Shown piece by piece: positions 1 through 7,273 of a stretch of DNA of 19,860 bases. Within the stretch, counting starts at the first letter, position 1. The number at the start of each line of letters is the position of its first letter. The stretch comes from Victivallales bacterium (GTDB taxonomy: Bacteria > Verrucomicrobiota > Lentisphaeria > Victivallales > JAADHT01), in the NCBI GenBank assembly GCA_016930955.1, contig JAFGFR010000143.1, positions 1 through 19,860 of the forward strand. Reading direction: 5' to 3'. The notes beneath the pieces were generated by a model. The model did not search any database. It was given only the letters and a program-made list of their open reading frames with translations, and was not told the DNA's origin. Both the position numbers and the translations under genes were made by a program.

Positions 1-738
1 GCCGCGGATGTCGCCACCTGGCTCGTCCCAGGTTTCCCCGCCGTCGCGGCTGACATGGACGGCGCTCGGCCCCTCGCCGCCGGGCGTGCCGTCGCAAGGC
101 TGCAACCACATTCCATCCGGGGTGATGCTGGTGCCGGCAATCACTTGGTTGCGGCGCTGATAGCGCGCTCCCGGGGAGATCACCCGCGGAGGTGTCCAGC
201 TGTCGCCATTGTCGGCGCTGGCCCGCAACGTCACCACCAGATTCTCCCATCCCTCGATGCCGGCCGGCCCCATGCCGTTGAAGTGGTAAAGCGTGCCCTG
301 GCCGTCGTTGAGCAACGCCGTGCCGGTCATGTTGCGGTCGGCAGCCTTGAAAAACTCGGCGGATGGCTCCCAAACTTCGGCTCCGGCCCGCAAGCGGCTG
401 GCCAGAATGGTCATCTCCGTGCCGTGCTCGTGTTCACAGGAAAACCATGCCGCCAGCAGGTCGCCGTTGGGGCACCAGGTAATGGCCGGACAGTGGTTGT
501 GCCGGAGAAACGGCTCTCCCGAGCCCTCCGGCGGTGACACGACAAAGGGAATCGGCGGCGCGAAGAACGGCTTGTTCGCATCCGTTACATTCCAGGAACA
601 CGTCTTTGGCGAGACACCCCGCGCCCACAGAGGCGTGGTTCCCGACGGTACTGGCTCCAGCTCGGCCACCCGTCCGTCACGCTCGGACACCAAAAATTTC
701 CGGCAAACACTAACGCAAGTTTTGTCCGTAATTCGCAT
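1..738 (-). CDS. BNR/Asp-box sialidase-like protein (C-terminus beyond the window edge)
   Basis: An open minus-strand frame starts at ATG 738 and runs off the left edge after 246 codons without a stop. A good ribosome site (AAGGAAGG) lies just upstream. Two Asp-boxes are visible: SADNGDSWT at residues 174-182 and SRDGGETWD at about 230-238. The stretch NHCPAITWCPNGDLLAAWFS (81-100) is of the kind seen in BNR_2/exo-alpha-sialidase-like beta-propellers. No signal peptide is seen, so the protein is probably cytoplasmic. It follows the URO-D-family gene by 53 nt in the same direction and is probably co-transcribed with it. Asp-boxes mark the propeller fold, not the substrate, and the catalytic residues of true sialidases cannot be judged from this fragment. 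Other glycan- or uronate-active propellers are possible. The family is fairly sure; the function is not. Confidence 0.82.
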   Translation of the reverse strand, partial: MRITDKTCVSVCRKFLVSERDGRVAELEPVPSGTTPLWARGVSPKTCSWNVTDANKPFFAPPIPFVVSPPEGSGEPFLRHNHCPAITWCPNGDLLAAWFSCEHEHGTEMTILASRLRAGAEVWEPSAEFFKAADRNMTGTALLNDGQGTLYHFNGMGPAGIEGWENLVVTLRASADNGDSWTPPRVISPGARYQRRNQVIAGTSITPDGMWLQPCDGTPGGEGPSAVHVSRDGGETWDEPGGDIRG

Positions 739-791
739 ATTACCCTTCCTTATCAGTATCGAATTTAACGTGAATTTAATTCTTTCGGCAA

Positions 792-1886
792 TTATGAGCC
801 TTTGCCTGCCGCGCCTGTATCGGTTTCCGCGTGCCAGAGGCCAAGCATGTCGGCGCACTCCTCCCTGGACTTCGGAAACACCATGGGTCTGAGGATTACC
901 CGCGTGCCATGGCGGTTGGCTGTTTTCGCGATTCTCCGGGCATAGGCCTGCCAGTCTTCATCAGGCTTGGCAGGCAGGCGGCTGTACAATATTGTCTCGC
1001 TTTGCGCGCACCAACGCATCAGATCATCCAGGGGGTAGGCCTCGGGATTGCCCAAGTCAACCGCTTTCACTCCGGGCAGGGCCAGCAATTGCTGGAATAA
1101 GTTCTCATGGTGTCCGCAAAAGTGCAGGAACACGCCCCCGAATGTCTCGATGCAACGTTCCACGCCGGGCACTACCACCTCCTTGATCGTTGCGGGGGAG
1201 AGCAGTGTGGCGGTGTCTTCCGACACACGGACACCGGCGTTGGGGAAGAAAATGCCCTGAGGCGTGCCATGGCCGTGAACCATTTGGCCATTGCTCTCGC
1301 CGATAGCGTCTTTGACCAGACTGGTGGCCTCTTTGTAGAGTTCGAAGCTGAGGTCCATCAACTCCTGAATCCAGTCTGAGGTTTCCGGGGTAGCGAGATC
1401 GTAAAATATCTCGTCGCCCCGCAACAAATGTGCAATATCGAAAACTCCTTGGGTATCCGGCAAGTAGGCGGCAACTTCCTTCTCGCCGCTTTCTTGGTGA
1501 ATGCGGTAAAATTCATATGCGAGGCGCATGGTCTCAGCATCCCTGAGCTCCCCTTTACGCGCGGCCCGGATCGCCTCCGCGGTCAGCGGGGCGTCCGGCC
1601 AGGGCATCGAGCCCTCGATCACCTTAAACCCCTGCCCCGCCAATGCAGGGACAAAAACGACACCTAAGTTAGCCCTCACGCATGGGATGCCGTCAGTCGG
1701 CCAACCGACCACGGGTCGGGCTCGATTCATCTCCGATTTCCACATCTCGGCCGGATGGTTGAAACGTCGGCAATAGTCGTCCAAATCGTACAACTCGCCT
1801 TCGCATGGAGGGATCAGGATCAGACTCGACCCCATACCCGACCAGAAATTTCTATGCAACTCAATTTTATCGGCAATCATGGCCAT
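792..1886 (-). CDS. Uroporphyrinogen decarboxylase-family protein, COG0407/methyltransferase-like branch
   Basis: A 364-residue protein with the general layout of the URO-D superfamily TIM barrel. The most telling motif is HFCGHHENL at residues 255-263. Its His-x-Cys pair matches the zinc-binding start of MtaA/MtbA-type methylcobamide methyltransferases, and further cysteines follow at 293 and 344. The N-terminal arginine-rich motif of genuine HemE is not seen, so heme synthesis is unlikely. In corrinoid methyltransferases the zinc activates a thiol acceptor, but here the substrate is unknown. The start at 1886 (ATG-GCC-ATG) has only a weak ribosome site; the second ATG at 1880 is an alternative. 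The gene is divergent from the AraC regulator and is followed 53 nt later by the BNR protein, so it is probably part of a regulated catabolic unit. Confidence 0.85.
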   Translation of the reverse strand: MAMIADKIELHRNFWSGMGSSLILIPPCEGELYDLDDYCRRFNHPAEMWKSEMNRARPVVGWPTDGIPCVRANLGVVFVPALAGQGFKVIEGSMPWPDAPLTAEAIRAARKGELRDAETMRLAYEFYRIHQESGEKEVAAYLPDTQGVFDIAHLLRGDEIFYDLATPETSDWIQELMDLSFELYKEATSLVKDAIGESNGQMVHGHGTPQGIFFPNAGVRVSEDTATLLSPATIKEVVVPGVERCIETFGGVFLHFCGHHENLFQQLLALPGVKAVDLGNPEAYPLDDLMRWCAQSETILYSRLPAKPDEDWQAYARRIAKTANRHGTRVILRPMVFPKSREECADMLGLWHAETDTGAAGKGS

Positions 1887-1910
1887 ATACCCAGTTGAAT
1901 CCTGATTTCC

Positions 1911-1936
1911 GAGCCAATTTCAAGAGCCAATGTCAA
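1911..1936 (-). repeat. Tandem pair of 13-bp units upstream of the URO-D-family gene
   Basis: Two abutting units differ at one base. Read on the minus strand they are TTGACATTGGCTC followed by TTGAAATTGGCTC. They end 24 nt before the start codon at 1886. The second unit is identical to the 3' tail of the dispersed element at 10205-10237. The first unit contains a perfect -35 hexamer (TTGACA), but no convincing -10 lies at the right distance, so promoter function is not shown. Confidence 0.6.
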
Positions 1937-1989
1937 AACCACTTTAAAGCAATTATACGCGTTTTCCCCTTGAATACAAGATCCGAGGA

Positions 1990-2020
1990 GTTACATTTAT
2001 TTCGCAGATGTTACCTTTAT
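1990..2020. promoter_or_regulatory. Candidate AraC-type operator (direct repeat, 20-bp period)
   Basis: GTTACATTTAT at 1990-2000 and GTTACCTTTAT at 2010-2020 match at 10 of 11 positions. They start exactly 20 bp apart, about two helical turns. AraC-family proteins typically bind direct repeats on one face of the helix with about 21-bp spacing. The pair lies between the divergent URO-D-family gene (start 1886) and the AraC regulator (start 2087), so it could control both. The AraC protein encoded next door is the likely ligand; this is an inference from position and spacing. Confidence 0.45.
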
Positions 2021-2086
2021 CGTTTTTTATATGGCTTGGCTCTCGGCGGGGCACTTGGGGTTGGAAGGTTTGGAGGGCACGTTTTC

Positions 2087-2989
2087 ATGGAGTCGATTGG
2101 TCTTGAGGTCACGCATCTTTCTCGGCAATCCTTCATTGAACTTCTCCGGCACATAATCGGGGTGGTTGGTGTCCGCAAGGTGTATTTTTCTGATTCTTAC
2201 CCGAAATATGCCGGCCGGGTCTCGACTGCCGTGGCGCCGCGTTTTGACATTACCCTGAGCGGCCGCAAGCACATGCTGTTCGCCGAGGATGGCAAGGTGC
2301 GGAATATCGCGCTTCGTCCTGGCGATATCCATTATGCTCCACCCTTGAAATGGAAATTGCCCCTCTGGGATAGAGCCCACGAGATGTCATCGATTGTCTT
2401 CCAGAAGGATCATATCCGGGTAACTTATATTGACTTTGACGGCAGTGGGGATTTTTACGCCACCCACAACGCGCTGGTTTATTTTCACACATCGCGCCCG
2501 ATCGGGTCTGCGGGCATGGCGGTAATACAGGCGCTGGATTCGCTTGATCCTGGGGAGGCGGATGTGTGCGCCAACACCCTTGTCCAGTCGCTTCTCCATC
2601 TGGTATTGCTAGCTATCGAACGTGAGGATGCCCCCACGCACCGGCAGGGGAAGGCTCTGGTCACGAGGCAACGGATTTTAGGCTACCTCCAGGAGAACTT
2701 CCACCATCCCCTGACCCGCGACCAGGTCGCCAGGGCGTTCCGCCTTAACCCTTGCTACGTATCGCGTTTGTTTTCTCATGGCGGTGGAGCTTCGTTCAAC
2801 GCCACCCTGCGCAAAATCCGTATCGAGCATGTAGCCACGATGCTGCGCGGGACCGATCTGACATTGGCGGAGATATCCGAGCACTGCGGCTATTCCAGCC
2901 AGGCCTTCATAGCCACGGCCTTCAAGCGGCATTTTGGCTGCACGCCTGGTGAATACCGCGTTTCCCATCCGCCGCCCCCGTTCGCCTAG
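2087..2989 (+). CDS. AraC-family transcriptional regulator
   Basis: This start gives a 300-residue protein. ATG 2087 was chosen because GGAGGG lies nine bases upstream and because longer versions would run into the divergent gene. The N-terminal half is a cupin-like sensor region, with RPGDIHYAPP (about residues 85-94) resembling the AraC-type ligand-binding barrel. The C-terminal ~100 residues carry the two helix-turn-helix motifs: LTRDQVARAFRLNPCYVSRL, then LAEISEHCGYSSQAFIATAF, ending in the usual P-x-E-Y-R form (TPGEYR). It probably activates or represses the divergent URO-D/BNR unit in response to a sugar-like ligand. Arginine codons are strongly CGN (21 of 24 by eye), unlike ppx, where AGR predominates (17 of 26). 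That difference hints at a separate origin. Confidence 0.93.
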   Translation: MESIGLEVTHLSRQSFIELLRHIIGVVGVRKVYFSDSYPKYAGRVSTAVAPRFDITLSGRKHMLFAEDGKVRNIALRPGDIHYAPPLKWKLPLWDRAHEMSSIVFQKDHIRVTYIDFDGSGDFYATHNALVYFHTSRPIGSAGMAVIQALDSLDPGEADVCANTLVQSLLHLVLLAIEREDAPTHRQGKALVTRQRILGYLQENFHHPLTRDQVARAFRLNPCYVSRLFSHGGGASFNATLRKIRIEHVATMLRGTDLTLAEISEHCGYSSQAFIATAFKRHFGCTPGEYRVSHPPPPFA

Positions 2990-3098
2990 TGCCTCAACTC
3001 ATAACCAGCCGTGCTATTCGTTGCCGGATTTTGGCTGCAGAATTGATTTGAAGGAGTGCCACCTTCATTTTCCCTTTGGTTTATGAAATCGGCTCGTG

Positions 3099-3935
3099 TT
3101 ATCTCTGGAACTCTCTGGGGTCCACTGGCACGAGGTCGAATTCGGGTTTCCATTTGGGGGATGCGCTGTAGAATGAGCTCGGGTTGTCGAAAAGCAAGGA
3201 TTTCAGGGTGTTTTGCGAATGCCCGTCTCGGCTCATGAAGTCGACGACCTTGACTAGGCTCAGTGGGTCTGATATTCCCCAGTCTGCAGAGCCGTTTATG
3301 ATCATCCTCTCCGAGCCGAACTCCTTGACCAATGACGACACCCTCTGCGGTGTGAGCTTTGATATGGGGTACACCGTCATGCCTGTGTAGCAGCCGGTTT
3401 TCCTGGCCAGCGGCATCGAGTCCTCGGTATTGTGGTCTATGACGACCAGATGCTCGGGGATTCCCTCGTTCTTGATGATGCCTGTGGTAAGCTCGATGCC
3501 CTTGACCTTGTCGAAGTGCGGCAGATGAATGATCACCGGCATCTTCCTCTCGTTCGCGAGATGCAACTGCCGCTCGAATGCGTACTCCTCCTCACGGGAG
3601 TTGTTGTTGAAGCCTATCTCGCCCAGGGCCACGCACCGGGGATGCTCGAGATACTCGTCAATCCCGTCTATCACCTCCTTGGCAAGGACATGGTCCTCCG
3701 ACTCCTTCGGGTTAAGCGACACCGCCGCGAAATGGTCTATCCCGAAACGGCGCGCCCTGACCGTCTCGAAATCCAAAATCAAATTGAAATAGTCAAAAAA
3801 AGTCCCCGCGTAACGCCGCGAGGCACCAAGCCAGAAAGATGGCTCCACACAAGCCCTGATACCCGCGTCGTACATCCGCTGGTAGTCGTCGGTCGTCCTC
3901 GAATACATGTGTATGTGCGGCTCGATAATAACCAT
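3099..3935 (-). CDS. TatD-like metal-dependent hydrolase (EboB-type)
   Basis: A 278-residue amidohydrolase-fold protein. Metal ligands of the TatD type can be placed: HIH at residues 7-9, Glu106 in LGEIGF, His137 in VIIHLPH, His168 in VIDHNTE and Asp218 in SADWGISDP. The N-terminus (HIHMYSRTTDDY, then VEPSFWLG) and the C-terminal SADWG..DP resemble the TatD-type protein of ebo clusters more than classical TatD nucleases, as I remember those families. No other ebo gene is adjacent. The ribosome site is excellent (AGGAGG before ATG 3935). A possible promoter is TTGAAC (4009-4014) with ATATTG (3986-3991) at 17-bp spacing, read on the minus strand. The gene is convergent with the AraC gene, 109 nt away, with no clear terminator between them. 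The substrate is unknown. Confidence 0.85.
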   Translation of the reverse strand: MVIIEPHIHMYSRTTDDYQRMYDAGIRACVEPSFWLGASRRYAGTFFDYFNLILDFETVRARRFGIDHFAAVSLNPKESEDHVLAKEVIDGIDEYLEHPRCVALGEIGFNNNSREEEYAFERQLHLANERKMPVIIHLPHFDKVKGIELTTGIIKNEGIPEHLVVIDHNTEDSMPLARKTGCYTGMTVYPISKLTPQRVSSLVKEFGSERMIINGSADWGISDPLSLVKVVDFMSRDGHSQNTLKSLLFDNPSSFYSASPKWKPEFDLVPVDPREFQR

Positions 3936-4021
3936 GGCTTTATCCTCCTGTATACAATCCCGAATTATGAACTTATGACAACAAACAATATCGCACGGAC
4001 GCGAGGCAGTTCAAGCGGTTT

Positions 4022-4049
4022 TGGCGAATTTGTTTGTTTTTTTTCGCCA
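4022..4049. other. Inverted repeat, 7-bp arms
   Basis: TGGCGAA (4022-4028) and TTCGCCA (4043-4049) are perfect inverted arms separated by a 14-nt T-rich loop. The repeat lies upstream of the TatD-like gene and about 70 nt beyond the stop of the small membrane protein. It has no T-tract after the stem on either strand, so an intrinsic terminator is unlikely. It could be a protein-binding site or chance. Confidence 0.25.
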
Positions 4050-4121
4050 TTGAATCAGATCCGAGTGCTATATTTCAGGTCGGCTTGCTTCCGGAGAGGA
4101 TTAAAGAAAGGGTCGGGTGGG

Positions 4122-4475
4122 CTATTTTTTCTCTTCGGGTTTTGCGGCATGAAAGAGGGGGAACTTGACGATCTGGACAAGCAGCAGGAGGCATCCGAAG
4201 ACGATGATGAGTACTGGTATCTCGGTCTCGAGCCTGAGCCTGGAGGTCTGCCTGAGGACTGAGCATACCGATGCCACGATGAAGAAAGGGCCCATTACAC
4301 AGGTGAATTTGTTCAGGCCACCGACTCCGAGGGTAAGGATGCCGACTGTGGCCAGGCCAAGTGTCCAGATCCAGTCCACGTCGGGCATGAACTCCATGGC
4401 GTTGAGAAGCCATGCCACTCCGAGGATGATGACAAGCATCGGCAGCAGAAGATGTTTTTTTGCTACAGCGGCCAT
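4122..4475 (-). CDS. Small membrane protein with LiaI/LiaF-like transmembrane region
   Basis: A 117-residue protein made almost wholly of four hydrophobic segments: about residues 8-26, 35-52, 57-74 and 86-103. It has a short charged C-terminus (KPEEKK). The spacing, with LGVAWLLNAMEFMP followed by W-x-W, resembles the LiaI/LiaF-type (DUF5668-like) membrane module. That module appears in many small membrane proteins of unknown role. The start at 4475 has only a weak ribosome site (CAGG). It is divergent from the ROK-ppx-ppk1 operon across a 272-bp gap, and 186 nt lie between its stop and the TatD-like start. A stress-sensing role would be speculation. Confidence 0.7.
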   Translation of the reverse strand: MAAVAKKHLLLPMLVIILGVAWLLNAMEFMPDVDWIWTLGLATVGILTLGVGGLNKFTCVMGPFFIVASVCSVLRQTSRLRLETEIPVLIIVFGCLLLLVQIVKFPLFHAAKPEEKK

Positions 4476-4566
4476 AATATGCCTGAATTTTATCGCCGCG
4501 ACACCATGCCGTCGGCCTCGAATCTCAATTTAGCCTTCATTTTGAAAATTTCAAGCGGCAGAATAT

Positions 4567-4586
4567 GGAGTTAAATTCAAAACTCC
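4567..4586. other. Short inverted repeat next to the dispersed element
   Basis: GGAGTT and AACTCC form 6-bp arms around an 8-nt A/T-rich loop. The repeat sits immediately upstream of the GC-rich element at 4594-4624. It contains TTCAAAACTCC, which is also found, in opposite orientation relative to the GC core, in the other two element copies. It may be a rearranged half of the same repeat. Confidence 0.3.
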
Positions 4587-4593
4587 GTGTGAA

Positions 4594-4624
4594 CCGCGCG
4601 GCCACGGGTAGCCTTGAAATTAGC
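4594..4624 (+). repeat. Dispersed GC-rich element, copy 1 (upstream of ROK gene)
   Basis: A 31-bp sequence beginning CCGCGCGGCCACGGG and ending TTGAAATTAGC. It matches the copy at 10207-10237 (minus strand) at 27 of 31 positions. It points toward the ROK start, about 123 nt away. The first eight bases are a perfect palindrome (CCGCGCGG). No open reading frame is associated with it. Confidence 0.65.
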
Positions 4625-4747
4625 TTTGTGTTAGAAATTCCCTTTATGTGGTGTATCTTAGTGCGGTGGGATTACATTGTCTACGGGAAGGTGTCGTTTT
4701 TATTCATCGCCTTCTTTGTCGGCGCGGGGATTTATTTAGGAGGATAA

Positions 4748-5719
4748 ATGGGAAGTTTGAAACTAGGCATAGACCTTGGCGGGACCAAGATTTTGACGCT
4801 CTTGATTGATGAGGACTCGAAGGTCGTTTCCAGAGCCAAGACGAAGACGTCGAAGGACAGGGATTTCGACTCGATCACCATGCAGATGAAGGAGATGTCT
4901 GAAAAGGCGTTGTCGGATGCAGGTGCTTTATGGAAGGATGTCGCTGGAGTGGGGATAGCCGTCCCCTCACCGGTGGACCATGCCACCGGGACGATCGTGA
5001 ACTCGCCGAACCTGGGACTCAAGGATATCCAGGCGATTCCGATATTCGAGCGGCTTTTCAGCAAGAAGATAGCCTTGGGGAACGACACGACCTGCGGGAT
5101 ATGGTCGGAATACAAGGCCGGCGCGGCGAAGGGCACTGGCACCGCAGTGGGGTTCTTCCCAGGTACAGGGCTGGGCGGGGGGATAGTCGTCAACGGGAAA
5201 CTCCAGACCGGGATCAAGGGTGTCGCGGCGGAACTTGGACATATGATAATAAGGTACAAGGGCCGGCGCTGCGGATGCGGCAACAGGGGCTGCCTGGAGG
5301 CATATTGCAGCAAGGTTGCCTTCTCCAAGAGGTTTGACAAACTCATCAACAAAAGATTGAACAAGAGCGTGCTGACCGAACTTATGGGGAAGGATTTCTC
5401 GACTCTCAAGAGCAGTGTTCTTGCCAAGGCTTATCGCTCGGGGGACCAGATCACCTGCATGGTGCTGAACAAAGGGGCCTATATGCTGGGGGTTGCCACG
5501 GCGAGCATGGCCTGCGTGCTTGCGCCGGACTGTTTCGTCTACGGCGGCGGAGTGATGGAGGCGTTGGGCGAGGAGCTTCTACCACATATCCGCACGGGTC
5601 TCAACGAACATCTTTTCGGGCTACAACCGCAGGATGTCAAACTTAAGCTCTCGATGTTTGGCGACGATGCCGTGGCGCTTGGCGCGGCTCTCCTGCTCGA
5701 GGACTGCGGAGAGATCTGA
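4748..5719 (+). CDS. ROK-family sugar kinase (glucokinase-like)
   Basis: A 323-residue ROK protein. The phosphate-binding DLGGTK is at residues 9-14, the catalytic Asp113 is in LGND, and GTGLGGG is at 139-145. The ROK zinc site is intact: His165 in ELGHM plus Cys175, Cys177 and Cys182 in CGCGNRGC. It should transfer phosphate to a hexose such as glucose or N-acetylglucosamine in the cytoplasm. The start has an ideal ribosome site (AGGAGG, seven bases before the ATG). The stop lies 9 nt before ppx, and ppx overlaps ppk1, so all three are one operon. Actinobacterial polyphosphate glucokinases belong to the ROK family, so the partners raise the possibility of a polyphosphate donor. The length and full zinc motif also fit an ordinary ATP-dependent enzyme. 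Confidence 0.92.
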   Translation: MGSLKLGIDLGGTKILTLLIDEDSKVVSRAKTKTSKDRDFDSITMQMKEMSEKALSDAGALWKDVAGVGIAVPSPVDHATGTIVNSPNLGLKDIQAIPIFERLFSKKIALGNDTTCGIWSEYKAGAAKGTGTAVGFFPGTGLGGGIVVNGKLQTGIKGVAAELGHMIIRYKGRRCGCGNRGCLEAYCSKVAFSKRFDKLINKRLNKSVLTELMGKDFSTLKSSVLAKAYRSGDQITCMVLNKGAYMLGVATASMACVLAPDCFVYGGGVMEALGEELLPHIRTGLNEHLFGLQPQDVKLKLSMFGDDAVALGAALLLEDCGEI

Positions 5720-5728
5720 GGAGATACC

Positions 5729-7273
5729 ATGAAGAACATCCTTCTGGAGCCTATAGCCGTCATAGATGTTGGCTCGCACTCCATCAAGATGGAGATAGCC
5801 CAGTTCGACGCGAAAGGGTCGAAGGAGGTCTTGACGCGTCTGGAGCACTCGATATTCCTCGGGTCGGACGTGTTCACCAAGGGAAAGATCACATCCAAAA
5901 GCATGCGGCATGCCTGCAAGATAATCTCGGACTGCGCAGCGCTGATGAAGGAATACGGGGTATCACGATACAAGGCCGTAGCGACCAGCGCTGTGAGGGA
6001 GGCGCTCAATCAGGACATATTCATCAACAGGGTGAAGGTGACCTCGGATATAGATGTCAAGATACTCGAGCCCACGGAGGAGATGAAGCTGATATTCCTG
6101 GCGGTGAAGGATGCCATTGAGAAACGCTTCGGGCTGCAGAAGCACAACGCGGTCATATGCAACATAGGCACCGGGTCAACACAGATAGCCTTCATCGAGA
6201 AAGGGGTTTTCAGGAACATCCAGACCCTGAAGTTCGGGACACTGCGGCTGATCGAGGAGATATTCACCGGCATAAGCTCGAGGAGGCTCAAGGACTCCAT
6301 CGCCCCCTTCATCGAGAATATCGTCGAGTCCGCGTTCAACTCGGCGTCAGAGAATATGACCGACATGCTCATTGTGGTCGGCGCGACCGCCAGGGCCTTG
6401 GTCAGCATACAAAGGGACAAGCCGCCCAAACACATCGCCACCATGTCAAGAAAAGATTTCGAGAGGATTTTCTCCAAGGTCACAGAGATGACTCCGGCTC
6501 AACTCGTGGAGAGGTTCCATCTCTCGGACTCCATAGCAATAGGACTCGAGCCTTGCTGCCACCTCATCGAGCAGATATTCAAGATCACTTCCGCCAAAAG
6601 CATCGTCATCCCGATAATCAACACAAGGGATGTGCTTCTGAGGGACATAGTGCTCGAGGCATCAGGCGAGCCCGACAGGTTCGACGAGGCGATGATCTCG
6701 TCAGCCGAGTTCATCGCTGAGAAATACAACTACGACAAGGAGCACTCTACGGCAGTGTCCGAATACGCGACCACTCTCTTCGACATGCTGAAGGACATCC
6801 ACAACCTCGACCAGAAATCGCGGCTTTTGCTGCAGCTTGCCGCGATACTGCACGACACAGGGCAGTTCATCTCCCAGGCGCAGCACCATAAGCACTCATA
6901 TTACATTGTGATCAACTCCTTCATCCCCGGGCTCTCGCAGACCGAGCAGAAAATCCTTGCATTGCTTTGCAGGTACCACCGGAAATCACCGCCGAAGACC
7001 TCACATCCCGAATACACCGGCCTGTCGACCGCAGACCGGGTCAGAGTATGCAAGATCGCCTCGATACTGCGCATCGCGGACGCGCTGGACAGGACACATC
7101 AGAGCAGGCTTAAGATCGTGAAGGCCGAGACGGACTCGACGACACTCAATATCCATGTTGTCACGGATTCAGACGACATCACCATCGAGACGTGGGGGAT
7201 CAAGACCAAAAGCGACATGTTTTCCGACACCTTCGGGCTGGATGTCAAGCTCATAGGAGATCTGGAGATATGA
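5729..7273 (+). CDS. ppx: Exopolyphosphatase, Ppx/GppA family
   Basis: A 514-residue protein, close to the length of long-form Ppx (E. coli about 513). The actin-like fold shows DVGSHSIK at residues 13-20, the Glu pair at 117-118 (catalytic region) and NIGTGSTQ at 145-152. The C-terminal part is an HD-type domain with LHDTGQF and the His-Asp pair at 375-376. It should release phosphate from polyphosphate ends. A GppA-like activity on pppGpp cannot be excluded from sequence, but the position directly before ppk1 favours polyphosphate. The ribosome site GAGGAG precedes ATG 5729. Its TGA at 7271-7273 overlaps the ATG of ppk1. Arginine codons are mainly AGG/AGA (17 of 26 by eye). Confidence 0.93.
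   Translation: MKNILLEPIAVIDVGSHSIKMEIAQFDAKGSKEVLTRLEHSIFLGSDVFTKGKITSKSMRHACKIISDCAALMKEYGVSRYKAVATSAVREALNQDIFINRVKVTSDIDVKILEPTEEMKLIFLAVKDAIEKRFGLQKHNAVICNIGTGSTQIAFIEKGVFRNIQTLKFGTLRLIEEIFTGISSRRLKDSIAPFIENIVESAFNSASENMTDMLIVVGATARALVSIQRDKPPKHIATMSRKDFERIFSKVTEMTPAQLVERFHLSDSIAIGLEPCCHLIEQIFKITSAKSIVIPIINTRDVLLRDIVLEASGEPDRFDEAMISSAEFIAEKYNYDKEHSTAVSEYATTLFDMLKDIHNLDQKSRLLLQLAAILHDTGQFISQAQHHKHSYYIVINSFIPGLSQTEQKILALLCRYHRKSPPKTSHPEYTGLSTADRVRVCKIASILRIADALDRTHQSRLKIVKAETDSTTLNIHVVTDSDDITIETWGIKTKSDMFSDTFGLDVKLIGDLEI

Noticed and set aside
792..1886. Assignment as HemE, heme biosynthesis
   Set aside because: The N-terminal HemE motif is missing, a His-x-Cys pair of the methyltransferase branch is present, and the neighbours are not tetrapyrrole genes.
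1805..2086. N-terminal extension of the AraC regulator
   Set aside because: The extra 94 residues would overlap the divergent gene start and cover the shared promoter. A good ribosome site precedes ATG 2087.
3044..3074. Possible bidirectional terminator between the AraC and TatD-like genes
   Set aside because: The GAAGG/CCTTC arms give only a 5-bp stem with a 7-nt loop and no proper T-run on either side.
3432..4262. 276-codon plus-strand open frame over the TatD-like gene and the small membrane gene
   Set aside because: It spans two well-supported minus-strand genes and the gap between them, has no ribosome site of note, and its composition is that of a shadow frame.
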